From: Solidesulfovibrio carbinolicus
GTDB taxonomy: Bacteria; Desulfobacterota; Desulfovibrionia; Desulfovibrionales; Desulfovibrionaceae
Assembly (NCBI RefSeq): GCF_004135975.1
Contig: NZ_CP026538.1
Location: 3,844,001-3,908,000, forward strand
Direction of reading: 5' to 3'
DNA: 64,000 nt
Under the pieces are notes generated by a model. It searched no databases. It was not told the origin of the DNA and was given only the letters and a program-made list of their open reading frames with translations. Below are positions 15,679-24,886 of the stretch, one piece after another (within the stretch, counting starts at the first letter, position 1; each line of letters begins with the position of its first letter). The position numbers were made by a program, and so were the translations under genes.

Positions 15679-16959
15679 ATGCTCGCCATCTGCCCGTTTT
15701 GCCGCGCCAGACACGAAATCGCCGAAGCCGAGGCGACCTCCGGCACGACCTGCTCCCACTGCCACCGCCGCTTCGCCGTGCGCCGCAAGGAACCGGCCCT
15801 GGCCGGGGCCGACGCCGGACCGTCGCTTTTACGCATCGAACGCCCCCACGGCCTGTTCGAGCGCCCGGGCGTGGTGGAACGCCGCCTGACCGCCGTACCC
15901 CGGCCGACACCGGCCTCTGCGGCTCCGGCTCCCGCGCCCCAGGCCGCATCCCTGGCGGCCATGGCCCAGCCGCAAACCGACCGGCCGGACAACCGGCCGC
16001 TCCAGACGGCCCAGCCCGCCCGGGCCGCCGTCCTGGCCGCCGTGCCCGCCGCCGCCCCGCACCCCCAAGACCTCAACGACGAAACCGCGCCGCCCATCCT
16101 GGCCGAACCCGACGCCGCCGCCGAACAAACTGCCGCCGCCGCGCTTTCAGCCATCAAAAACCAGCTGGCCGCCGAACCCGCGCCATCAAGCCTGCCCGAG
16201 CCGGGAACCGGCCACGCCCGGCGCATCGGCGTCATGCTGAGCAAAGGCGGCGTGGGCAAGACCACCACCGCTGTCAATCTGGCCGCCGGACTGGCGGGGC
16301 TTGGCAAACGCACGCTCCTCATCGACGCCGACACCCAGGGCCAGTGCGCCTACGCCCTGGGCGTGACGCCCGGCAAGGGACTGGCCGAATACGTGGACGG
16401 CTCGGTGAGCGCCGAGGACGCCCTGACGCCGGTGCGCGACAACCTCTGGCTGCTGGCCGGCGGCAAGGGCCTGGCCGGCCTCAAACGGCTGATCAGCCGC
16501 AAGGATTTCGGCGGCGAACGCACCCTGGACGACGCCCTGTCCGGCCTGGACGACCGCTTCGAGGTCATCGTGGTGGACAGCGCCCCGGGCTGGGACGCGC
16601 TCACCGTCAACGTGCTCTTCTACGTGCGCGAGCTGCTCGTGCCCGTGGCCCTGGAAGCCATGTCGCTGCAAGGATTCTCGGAATTCCTGCGCAGCTTTGC
16701 CGCCGTGTCGCGCTACCGGCCGGAACTTTCCCTGCGTTACGTCGTGCCGACCTTCCTCGACAAGCGCGTGCGCGGCCCCGCCGCCCTGGCCGAGGAACTG
16801 GCCGCCCTCTACCCCGACCGGATCTGCCCGGCCGTGCGCTACAACGCCAAACTGTCCGAAGCGCCGGCCGAAGGCCGCACCATCTTCGAATACGCCCCGC
16901 GCTCGCCCGGCGCCAAGGACTACCAAACCCTGGCCGAACGCATCGCGGCTGACGGGTGA
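15679..16959 (+). CDS. ParA-family ATPase with N-terminal zinc ribbon
   Basis: 426 aa. The N-terminus is an MJ0042-type zinc ribbon (ICPFCRARHEI, then TTCSHCHRRF), followed by about 130 residues of Ala/Pro-rich linker. The ParA/MinD ATPase domain starts near residue 180 with the deviant Walker A KGGVGKTTTAVNLAAGLA and LLIDADTQGQ, then a switch II VVDSAPGWDALT. ATG 15679 is preferred: GGAGG lies five bases upstream and the zinc ribbon begins at once. ATG 15667 is a possible alternative. Such ATPases position chromosomes, plasmids or protein complexes. It is downstream of and coupled to the small 15244 gene. An IS110 element lies just behind its stop. Confidence 0.87.
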   Translation: MLAICPFCRARHEIAEAEATSGTTCSHCHRRFAVRRKEPALAGADAGPSLLRIERPHGLFERPGVVERRLTAVPRPTPASAAPAPAPQAASLAAMAQPQTDRPDNRPLQTAQPARAAVLAAVPAAAPHPQDLNDETAPPILAEPDAAAEQTAAAALSAIKNQLAAEPAPSSLPEPGTGHARRIGVMLSKGGVGKTTTAVNLAAGLAGLGKRTLLIDADTQGQCAYALGVTPGKGLAEYVDGSVSAEDALTPVRDNLWLLAGGKGLAGLKRLISRKDFGGERTLDDALSGLDDRFEVIVVDSAPGWDALTVNVLFYVRELLVPVALEAMSLQGFSEFLRSFAAVSRYRPELSLRYVVPTFLDKRVRGPAALAEELAALYPDRICPAVRYNAKLSEAPAEGRTIFEYAPRSPGAKDYQTLAERIAADG

Positions 16960-16969
16960 GGGGTAATGA

Positions 16970-18119
<1,150 letters not shown>

Positions 18120-18168
18120 GCCTTAACCAGCCTTCTGGGGTTGACTTGAACCACCGTTGCTCCGGCGA

Positions 18169-18193
18169 CCGGGAGGGGCTAAGCCCCTCCCGG
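18169..18193. repeat. GC-rich palindrome of the dispersed hairpin family
   Basis: Perfect 12-bp arms CCGGGAGGGGCT / AGCCCCTCCCGG around one A. It has the same design as the hairpins at 5842 and 52213 (CCGG plus a G-run, then its complement). It may be a terminator or REP-like element at gene ends. Confidence 0.6.
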
Positions 18194-18363
18194 ACCCTCC
18201 CTGACAGGGGGTAAAGGGGGCTGGCGTTGCCGACTTGGCGGGGCGGCAAAAGGGCTGGGAAACGGATGAATGGGCGAAGCCCAAGGCCGCAAGGCCGGCC
18301 GCGGCAGCCTCACGACGCCGCAAAACAAAAAGTTGCAAAAAAAGTTGTCCCGCCCCGAAAACG

Positions 18364-18404
18364 CCGGACGGCCGCGCCACAAATCGTGGAATACGGCCGT
18401 CCGG
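18364..18404 (-). terminator. Nested hairpin, probable terminator of the deacetylase gene
   Basis: Outer 11-bp arms CCGGACGGCCG (18364-18374) / CGGCCGTCCGG (18394-18404) enclose an inner CCAC/GTGG hairpin. It lies about 70 bases past the stop on the minus strand, followed there by CGTTTTC. A T-run also follows on the + strand, so it could work in both directions. Confidence 0.5.
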
Positions 18405-18470
18405 TTCGCGTTTTTGGCGAAGTCAGAAAAAGGATGGCACTCTGGCGCGTTGCGCCTCGGCCGGCCCGCC

Positions 18471-19313
18471 CTACTCCACGGCTCGTGGACTGGGGTCGAC
18501 CGGGGCGGCGCTGGCCAGGGTGGGGTCGGGGCCGGGCGCGGCAGCGGTTGGAGCCGGGACCGCCGGCTTGGCCTTGGCCAACATGACGGCATGGTTGCGC
18601 AGCACCGTGGCCAACACATTGACCGAAAGCCTGTTGGCGGCGATGCGCGGAATGGCCGTGACCTTGGTGGTGGCCGATACCGGGCTGTCGCCGGTGACGA
18701 ACAGGTATTCGTAGCCGGCCTCGCGCAGGGCCCGGGTGTAGGATTCGCTGACCGCGCCGTAAGGATAGGCGAAATACTTGGTGTCAAACCCCAGCACCTG
18801 GCGGAACCGCTCGCGGCTTTTGCGCACATCCTCGCGGGCGAACTCCTCGCTCTTGGCCAGCTTGGGCGAATGGCTAAACGAGTGGTCCGCGAAAACGACC
18901 TTGGGATAGGCCCGCAGCTTTTCAATGTCCGCCTGGGACAGCGTGACCTTGCAATACGGATTGGCCGTGTAGGCCATGGGCAGAAACACGGCAAAAGGCA
19001 GATTGCGGCGCTTTAAGACCTCAAAGGCGGCCATGACCGTGGCCCAGCCATCGTCGATGGCGATGACCACCGCGCCGTCCGGGGGATTTTTCCCGGCCGC
19101 GATGGTGGCGACCAGTTCATCGACGCCGATGACCTTGTTGCCGTTTTTTTCCAGGAAATCCAACTGAGCCTCAAAGGCCGGCAGCGAGATGGACATGGAG
19201 GAGCGCACGCCGAAACTGTGGTAGACGAGAATGGTGGCGGCCCGGGCCGGCAAGGCGGCGAACAACAGGCCAAGAACCGTCAAAACGGCGCAGCACAAGG
19301 CTTTGGCGCGCAT
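18471..19313 (-). CDS. Exported polysaccharide deacetylase (NodB fold)
   Basis: 280 aa from ATG 19313, which begins a signal peptide (MRAKALCCAVLTVLG to about residue 25, ending ARA). The carbohydrate esterase 4 motifs are visible: VIAIDDGWA (the metal and catalytic Asp pair), FADHSFSHSPKL (the metal-binding H-x-x-S-H), and AYPYGAVSES. It probably removes acetyl groups from peptidoglycan or an exopolysaccharide in the periplasm. The C-terminal 40 residues are a Pro/Ala-rich tail. It sits at the end of a run of envelope genes with MltB. Confidence 0.88.
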   Translation of the reverse strand: MRAKALCCAVLTVLGLLFAALPARAATILVYHSFGVRSSMSISLPAFEAQLDFLEKNGNKVIGVDELVATIAAGKNPPDGAVVIAIDDGWATVMAAFEVLKRRNLPFAVFLPMAYTANPYCKVTLSQADIEKLRAYPKVVFADHSFSHSPKLAKSEEFAREDVRKSRERFRQVLGFDTKYFAYPYGAVSESYTRALREAGYEYLFVTGDSPVSATTKVTAIPRIAANRLSVNVLATVLRNHAVMLAKAKPAVPAPTAAAPGPDPTLASAAPVDPSPRAVE

Positions 19314-19388
19314 AGGCACCCCCGATCGGACGGCCCGGCGGACGCGCAATCCGCCGACCCCACGCCGGCGGCGCGAGGCGGGGCCGCA

Positions 19389-20531
19389 TTATGGTTTGGT
19401 CGTACCAGAGCCGGACGCGTCACGCAAACGTCTTGCCGCGTCCATGATCGTGTTCACGTAAACTTGGCTGTGGTTGTAGCCGTAAAACACCTTGCGCATG
19501 GCCTCCTCGGACATGGGTTCCCGCCAGCCCATGGCCCGCAGGATGTTGCCCAGGCTGGCCACGGCGTCGTCGGGTTCAAAGAGGTCGGCCTTGCCGTCGC
19601 CGTTGCCGTCCACGGCGTACTTCAGCGCATTGGACGGCATGAACTGGCAGATGCCGATAGCCCCGTAGATGGACCCGGGAATGGACAGCGGATCAATGCC
19701 CTGGGCATCGGCGTAGCGCAAAAGCGCCCGCAGCTCGCCGTAGGCCCATTTGCCTTTTTCCGTGGCCTTGGCCTTGATCCAGGCCAGGCGGTCCGGGGCC
19801 GGCTTTTCGTAGGCAAAGGCCCGGGGCAGGCGCGAGAGGTCCTCGCCGGCCACCAGGCTGGCCAGATTGACCACCGCCACCTCGTCGCCAAGATAGCGCC
19901 CCACCCGCGTCTCCACGGCCAACAGCGCCACCATGTACTCTTCGGGCACGCCGAACCGCTCCCGGGCCCGGGCCAGGGCGGCGCGGTTGCGCTCGTAGAA
20001 TTCCCGGGCCTCGGCCAGCCGCTCGGGGGTGAGCACGATGTCGTGGACCTCGGCCTTGGGAAACTGTGGGAAGGTCAAATCGGCCGGGGCGGGCTTGGGC
20101 GAGGCGCTCAGTTCGGCCAGGAGCGTTTCCGTGGCCGTGCCGAGCTGGGGCAGGCCCTCGGCCGCCTGATAGGCCTTGATGGACCAGCGGGTCATGCGGT
20201 CGAGCTTGCCGTCGGCCGGCCCGGGATGCCAGCCCAGGGCGATAAGGCGCGTCTGGATGTCGGCCACGAGCTTTAGCCCGTACTTGCGCATATACAGGGC
20301 CGTCAGTTTGTCGGACATGGCCTTGGGGGAAAAGGCCATCTCGGCCCGGGAAAACAGCCGGCGGACTTTCGCCTCGGGCAGACCGTCGGCGGCCAGCCGG
20401 GTAACCAGCGCCTCAAAGGCCGGGTCCACGGTGGAGGCGGCCACCGCCCCGCCAAGGGCCAGGGCCGTGGCCGCCAGCCCCGCGGCCAGGACAAACCAGA
20501 CCCAAAATCGCTTCGCCCCGATCTTCGCCAT
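19389..20531 (-). CDS. MltB-type lytic murein transglycosylase with peptidoglycan-binding domain
   Basis: 380 aa with an N-terminal signal anchor (about residues 8-31). A peptidoglycan-binding-like segment lies at about 85-130 (LIALGWHPGPADGKLDRMT), then an SLT_2/MltB domain with the catalytic Glu in VALLAVETRVGRYLG and the downstream GAIGICQFMPSNAL and DAVASLGNIL motifs. It cleaves the MurNAc-GlcNAc bond to form 1,6-anhydro ends. Its start is 12 bases after the stop of the gate-domain gene, so they form an operon. No lipobox is seen. Confidence 0.88.
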   Translation of the reverse strand: MAKIGAKRFWVWFVLAAGLAATALALGGAVAASTVDPAFEALVTRLAADGLPEAKVRRLFSRAEMAFSPKAMSDKLTALYMRKYGLKLVADIQTRLIALGWHPGPADGKLDRMTRWSIKAYQAAEGLPQLGTATETLLAELSASPKPAPADLTFPQFPKAEVHDIVLTPERLAEAREFYERNRAALARARERFGVPEEYMVALLAVETRVGRYLGDEVAVVNLASLVAGEDLSRLPRAFAYEKPAPDRLAWIKAKATEKGKWAYGELRALLRYADAQGIDPLSIPGSIYGAIGICQFMPSNALKYAVDGNGDGKADLFEPDDAVASLGNILRAMGWREPMSEEAMRKVFYGYNHSQVYVNTIMDAARRLRDASGSGTTKP

Positions 20532-20543
20532 GGGAAACGCCGC

Positions 20544-21497
20544 TCAGGCCAACCGGGGCCGGGACAACCCCGCCGCCAGCCGCGACAAGGCCGCCACCAC
20601 CAGCAGCGAGAATAAAAGCCGTCCGACGAACGTGCCCCACATGGTGGCTCCGATGAGGTACATTAAAAGCGTGTCCTCGATGATGGCGTGGGACAGGCTC
20701 ATGAGGCTGATGGCCGGAAACACGTCGCGCCGTTCCACCTTGCCCTTGTGGACGTCGTGCATGATGAGCCCGCCGCCATAAGCCAGGCCCATGACCAGAC
20801 CGATGACCGTGATGGTGGCCGCGCCGCCGCCGATGCCCATGAGCCGCAAAAAGGGCAGCAGGGCCGCCTCGAAAAGCCGGGTGACGCCCAGGGCGTCAAG
20901 GGCCCGCATGAGCCCGACCAGACAGGCGATGACCACGTAGATCATGCCGAGGTTTTTGACTTCGCCAAGGCCCCAAGTGACAAGGCTCCCGTCGTCGGCG
21001 GCCGGGGTGAAAAGCAGCGGCGCGGGGTCGGTGAAAAGCCCGAACGCATTGAAAACGGCGTTGAGGAGCATGCCGCAGGCCATGGCGCAGACCAGACGCA
21101 GCCCGGCCTGTCCCCAGAAGCCCACGCCGCAGCGCTTGGCGATGGCTCCCTCCACAAAGAGGTTGTGGGCGATGAGCATCATGGTGGCGATGACCGTGGC
21201 CTGGGCGATGGTCAGCGGCGACATGTCCGGCACCAGGGCGGCGTGGACGGCCAGGGCGGCGTAAAGATTGTTGGCAATGGCCGTGGCCCAGGTCAGCCCG
21301 CATTCCGGCGGCAGCCCGACCAGGCTCATCAGCGGGGCCAGCGGTTTGGCCAGATAGCTGATCCAGCCGAGTTCCTTGAGGATTTTGACGCCTATAAGGA
21401 TCGGCACCATGACCTTGAACAGGTCCAGGCAGATCTTGGCGGCGTCAAGGGCAACGGTGCGCGCGGCGCGCGGCAGGGAGGAAAGCGCGATGTCCAT
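20544..21497 (-). CDS. Membrane protein with nucleoside-recognition (Gate) domain
   Basis: 317 aa with about eight hydrophobic segments. ATG 21497 is chosen; a TTG at 21536 would start inside an inverted repeat. Features of the Gate/nucleoside-recognition family include IGVKILKELGWISYLAKPLAPLM, LTWATAIANNLYAAL, AHNLFVEGAI and a second gate half, GLAYGGGLIMHDV. Related proteins (SpoVA neighbours, YjiG/YjiH, FeoB gates) are poorly defined transporters. It probably transports a small solute; the substrate is unknown. An AT-rich palindromic element lies just upstream at 21522-21557. Confidence 0.78.
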   Translation of the reverse strand: MDIALSSLPRAARTVALDAAKICLDLFKVMVPILIGVKILKELGWISYLAKPLAPLMSLVGLPPECGLTWATAIANNLYAALAVHAALVPDMSPLTIAQATVIATMMLIAHNLFVEGAIAKRCGVGFWGQAGLRLVCAMACGMLLNAVFNAFGLFTDPAPLLFTPAADDGSLVTWGLGEVKNLGMIYVVIACLVGLMRALDALGVTRLFEAALLPFLRLMGIGGGAATITVIGLVMGLAYGGGLIMHDVHKGKVERRDVFPAISLMSLSHAIIEDTLLMYLIGATMWGTFVGRLLFSLLVVAALSRLAAGLSRPRLA

Positions 21498-21521
21498 GAT
21501 GCAAACGTCCGTTGGTTGCTC

Positions 21522-21557
21522 GTGTCGCGTCCACAAAAAACATACCTGCTTTTTGTG
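21522..21557. repeat. Second copy of the GTGTCGCGTCC element with AT-rich palindrome
   Basis: GTGTCGCGTCC (21522-21532) runs straight into a palindrome CACAAAAA (21532-21539) / TTTTTGTG (21550-21557) with ATACCTGC in its centre. The word CTCGTGTCGCGTCC is identical to the left end of the 1910-2012 element. It ends 25 bases before the start of the gate-domain gene, so it could be regulatory. Confidence 0.5.
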
Positions 21558-21614
21558 AATAAATGTCTTTTATTCGCTACGTTGCGGTTTGGCGAGGCAG
21601 TCCGAAGGGCTGCG

Positions 21615-22100
21615 CTAAGGCAGCACCTTGCCGCCCCGGGCCATGTCGCCGTAGGCGGCGTAGGCCGCCTCGGTCATGATGCCCGAGCCGACGTAGACGG
21701 CGCGCCAGTCCTCGGCGGACAGGCTCGTGCCTTCCATGGCCGTCTGGAGCTGGATGTCGTAGACCATGATGGTGAGATAGTCCCGGGCGGCCTGATTGCC
21801 GGCCTTGGCCTGGGCCAGGGCGACCTCGGTGGTGGCGGCGGCGTTGTGGCCGGCGGCCCAGGGGGCGACGTAGACGGTCCGGGCCAGCCGGACGTAGTCG
21901 TCGCGGGTTACGGCCCGGGGAGCCTTGGCCTTGGCTCCGGCCACGGCGGCGCGCACCATGGCCACGTTGTCGGCGGTCAGTTCCATGGCCGCCGGAGCCT
22001 TGGCCTTGTCTTCGGCCTTGCCCTGGCCAAAACCGGCGCAACCGCCAAGGGACAGGGAAAGGATGAGCATAAGGGCGGCAAACGCCGAGTGGGCCTTCAT
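21615..22100 (-). CDS. Lipoprotein of unknown function
   Basis: 161 aa from ATG 22100 with GGAGG five bases upstream. The signal peptide ends in a lipobox, LSLGGC, with the lipidated Cys at about residue 21. The mature part begins Gly/Lys/Ala-rich and continues as a helical domain (MVRAAVAGAKAKAPRAVTRDDYVRLARTVY) without a recognised motif. It is probably anchored to the outer membrane. It is followed by a 117-base gap to the gate-domain gene on the same strand. Confidence 0.75.
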   Translation of the reverse strand: MKAHSAFAALMLILSLSLGGCAGFGQGKAEDKAKAPAAMELTADNVAMVRAAVAGAKAKAPRAVTRDDYVRLARTVYVAPWAAGHNAAATTEVALAQAKAGNQAARDYLTIMVYDIQLQTAMEGTSLSAEDWRAVYVGSGIMTEAAYAAYGDMARGGKVLP

Positions 22101-22195
22101 GATCGCCTCCGGATGTGAAGGCCGAGACAAAACCATGTTCCGGTCCGTTTGTCCATGGCGGCGGCCCGCCGTGGCGCGCCGCCGCTGGAATACGC

Positions 22196-22540
22196 CTATT
22201 TCTTCGAGAACGTGTCGTAGGCTTCGAGGATGCGCGAGGAATAGACGAAGGCCGCCCCGGTGTTGAGGGTGATGGCCACGGCCAGGGCTTCGAGAAGTTC
22301 CTCGCGGGACGCGCCGGCTTCGGCGGCGGCCTTGGCGTGCACCGCGATGCAGGTGTCGCAGCGGGTCGTGGCGGCCACGGCCAGGCTGATGAGTTCACGC
22401 GTCTTGAGGTCCAAAGCGCCGTGGGCGCTGCCGGCGCCGTCCAGGGCCTTGTATCCGTCCATGATGCCGGGATTGCCCTTAGCCAGCGCGCCAAGCGCCT
22501 TGACGGCCTCGCCCAGGGATTCCTGCCAATTCACAACCAT
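22196..22540 (-). CDS. AhpD-like/carboxymuconolactone decarboxylase family protein
   Basis: 114 aa, start after GGAGG. It carries the redox motif of AhpD-like proteins, RCDTCIAVHAKAA (CxxC followed by His three residues later), flanked by the helices LDLKTRELISLAVAA and SREELLEALAVAITLNTGAAF. It is likely a thiol-dependent peroxidase or reductase component acting in the cytoplasm. The length is normal for the short single-domain form. It is upstream of the lipoprotein gene on the same strand. Confidence 0.9.
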   Translation of the reverse strand: MVVNWQESLGEAVKALGALAKGNPGIMDGYKALDGAGSAHGALDLKTRELISLAVAATTRCDTCIAVHAKAAAEAGASREELLEALAVAITLNTGAAFVYSSRILEAYDTFSKK

Positions 22541-22738
22541 TTACGGCCTCCTGAAGTTTGCCGCGGATAGCGGCGTTGCCGGCGGCGCGGACCCCTCCGC
22601 TGCCGGATGCTTCCTTGGTGGCCGAGTTCGGGCCGCCGGTCAAGGACGCGGCGGCGGCGCGCACGCCCCCAGGGGGGATGCGCCTTGTCTGGCGGGATGC
22701 AAGCCGCCGCCCGGTCGGGCCAGAAGTCGCCTCCGACG

Positions 22739-23290
22739 CTACCGCGCGCCGCGCCGGGCCAGGACCTTTTCCACATAGGCCTGGGTCTCGGGAATGTCCG
22801 GCACGGTGCCGCCCTTTTTGACCCGTCCGGGGCCGGCGTTGTAGGCGGCCAGGGCCAGGCGCACGTCGCCGTAGGCGTCCATCAGGGCGCGCATGTAGCG
22901 GATGCCGGCCTCCAGGTTGTTGGCGCCGTCAAAAGCGTCGGCCAGCCCCAGATCGCGCCCGGTGCCGGGCATGATCTGCATGAGTCCGGCCGCGCCCTTG
23001 GGCGATACGGCGCGCACGGCAAAGCCCGATTCCACCTCCACCATGGCCCGCACCAGCTCGGGGTCCAGGCCGTGGCGACGGCAGTAGTAGCGGATAAACG
23101 GATAGACCTTGGACTGGTCCGTGCCGGCCGGCAGGCGCATGTAATCAAAGGGCTGAAACTTGTCGTCAAGCTTGCGGTTGCTTAAGTGGATCGCGCCCTT
23201 GGCGTCGCGGTATTGATAGATGGCGTCGCCGGCCGGAGCCTGTCCGGCCAGACAACAAAGCAACAACAAGACGGCGACAAGAACTGGCAT
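22739..23290 (-). CDS. Soluble lytic transglycosylase (SLT/LysM-less) with DUF4124-like N-terminus
   Basis: 183 aa with a signal peptide to about residue 20. A short DUF4124-like segment follows (AIYQYRDAKGAIHLSNRKLDDKF), then the SLT domain from about residue 70: catalytic Glu in VRAMVEVESGF, AVSPKGAAGLMQIMPGT, and the C-terminal ALAAYNAGPGRV. It cleaves peptidoglycan in the periplasm. It lies 41 bases downstream of the last gene of the pilus cluster on the same strand, so it may help make room for the pilus machinery in the cell wall. Confidence 0.9.
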   Translation of the reverse strand: MPVLVAVLLLLCCLAGQAPAGDAIYQYRDAKGAIHLSNRKLDDKFQPFDYMRLPAGTDQSKVYPFIRYYCRRHGLDPELVRAMVEVESGFAVRAVSPKGAAGLMQIMPGTGRDLGLADAFDGANNLEAGIRYMRALMDAYGDVRLALAAYNAGPGRVKKGGTVPDIPETQAYVEKVLARRGAR

Positions 23291-23331
23291 GGGGCGATTG
23301 TGCGCACTCGGGCGGGATTTGGCAACCGGCG

Positions 23332-24732
23332 TCAGCGCCGGAAGTCCAGGGAAAAATCGGAGACAGCAACCGTCTGCACCCCGCCGCCCGTGCCTTCGGT
23401 AAAGCCGAAGCGAATGACGTCCAGGCCGGTGTTGTATCGGCCGGCAAGGGTCGTGGTGTGGTCCAGCAGCGGCAATTCGGCGGCATAATCGGCGGTGACG
23501 TCATCGCGGCCGGAAGCCTTGGGATCGACCCACACCTTGACGCGGTACGTGCCGCTGGCCGCGCCCTCGCCGGTGCGATGCAACTCCAGGCGCAAAGCAT
23601 GGGGCTCGCCGTCCTCCAGCCAGTTGGGGCCGGAAGCGGCCTTGGCCTTGGCGAAGTAGCCGGTCGATCCGGCGGTCGGGTTTGCTCCGACGCCGTGGGC
23701 ATTGTCGTCGTAGCTGGCGTTTCGCCCGGAATCGTCGCCCCAGTAGACCACGGCGACATGATTTTCGTTTCCGGCGTCATGCCGGTTGTTGGTTTCGGTT
23801 TCCTTGCCCTTGCCCTTGTTGGGGTAGGTGTCCACCTCGACGGCCAGTTTTGGCGGGGCAATGCCCAGGCCCGAGGGGCCGGGACCGGCATAGCCGAGCA
23901 GTTCGCCCAAGGACCCTGAAGCCGGACCGCCGGAAGCTGTCGCCGCACTGTTGTCGGCGGATATGACGGCAAAGGTGTAGCCGTCGGCGCAGGACGTGGA
24001 ATCGGCGGAAGCGTCATAGCAGGAAAACGTGAAGCGGAAAAAGGCGCGCAGCCCTTTGCCCAGGGTGCAAGCGCCGTCCCTGCAGGCACCGCTCGGGCAA
24101 GGCGTCGCCGAACAGGCGCCGTAATCGCCGCCATACCAGATAGCGCCGTTGGTGTCGGCGGCATTGCCCCCCAGCCGCACCCAGCCGCCGGCATAGCGAT
24201 TGGCATTGGCGGCCCACAACGTGGCCCACTCTGCTTCGGACCAGCCGCTTTGGGCGTCGGGCAGATCCTTGTCAAAGACCAGGACGGCGTATTTGGAATT
24301 GGCGGTTTTGCCGACAACCGGAAGAACGAAGTCCTCGATGTCGTCATCAAAGGTGATGGATTTTGCGGATTTGCGCTTGGCTGTCAGGAGACAATTGGCG
24401 TTATCGGCGTAGCTGCCAAGGCTGGTGACGGTGTAATAGCCCTGGGCGTCTGGCCCGGACTGAGCAAGGGTGAACATGCCGCCAGGCAGGGAGTAGGCGC
24501 CTGTTTTACCGGCGGACCAGACATTGAGGCCGGACAGGGCGAGGTAATAGGCGCGAGCATCTTGTACCCCGGCAAGGGAGGTGGAAAGCGTGCTGGAATA
24601 GAGCCTGGCGACGGCCACGCACAGGGCGGCAACAACGGTTATGGCAACAACGACATAAACCAGAGAGCCGCCGGTTTCAGACCATGGCCTCCATTGAACC
24701 CGGCGAACTGGAGCACCGACAGCAATCTCCAC
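23332..24732 (-). CDS. PilX-like minor pilin with L-type lectin-like domain (second copy)
   Basis: 466 aa from a GTG start. The N-terminus has a short cytoplasmic part then a pilin-like helix beginning ETGGSLVYVVVAITVVAAL (about residues 19-40), matching PilX-type minor pilins that lack the GFTLIE motif. Residues about 120-465 look like a beta-rich lectin: LGELLGYAG, PPKLAVEVDTYPN (about 293) and ENHVAVVYWGDDSGRN (about 323), which recall the metal- and sugar-binding segments of L-type lectins, plus paired cysteines around residues 205-225. It shares these blocks with the gene at 24887. A tip adhesin role is inference. GC content is high, like the host genes and unlike its paralogue. Confidence 0.68.
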   Translation of the reverse strand: MEIAVGAPVRRVQWRPWSETGGSLVYVVVAITVVAALCVAVARLYSSTLSTSLAGVQDARAYYLALSGLNVWSAGKTGAYSLPGGMFTLAQSGPDAQGYYTVTSLGSYADNANCLLTAKRKSAKSITFDDDIEDFVLPVVGKTANSKYAVLVFDKDLPDAQSGWSEAEWATLWAANANRYAGGWVRLGGNAADTNGAIWYGGDYGACSATPCPSGACRDGACTLGKGLRAFFRFTFSCYDASADSTSCADGYTFAVISADNSAATASGGPASGSLGELLGYAGPGPSGLGIAPPKLAVEVDTYPNKGKGKETETNNRHDAGNENHVAVVYWGDDSGRNASYDDNAHGVGANPTAGSTGYFAKAKAASGPNWLEDGEPHALRLELHRTGEGAASGTYRVKVWVDPKASGRDDVTADYAAELPLLDHTTTLAGRYNTGLDVIRFGFTEGTGGGVQTVAVSDFSLDFRR

Positions 24733-24886
24733 GCCGCATCACCTTGCAAGAAAAGGCTCGCTGCGAAACAGCACGACAAATACATGCCCCCGAATCACTG
24801 GAGGTGAAATCTACTATTTTCTGGCAAGTGCGCAATAGGTTTTGCGAGAGCATGGAAATATTCACCGCTATATAAAATAAATAAGC

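Larger units (their letters stand above)
18120..18470. other. Non-coding stretch between IS110 and the polysaccharide deacetylase gene
   Basis: No credible gene is seen. It holds the right end of IS110 (to about 18160), a GC-rich 12-bp hairpin at 18169-18193, purine-rich sequence, and a nested hairpin at 18364-18404 that probably ends the deacetylase transcript. Confidence 0.7.

Noticed and set aside
20688-22118. Plus-strand open frame of about 476 codons opposite the gate-domain and lipoprotein genes
   Set aside because: The product is repetitive Gly/His/Gln sequence with no family features, and the minus-strand genes have good ribosome sites, a signal peptide and membrane helices.
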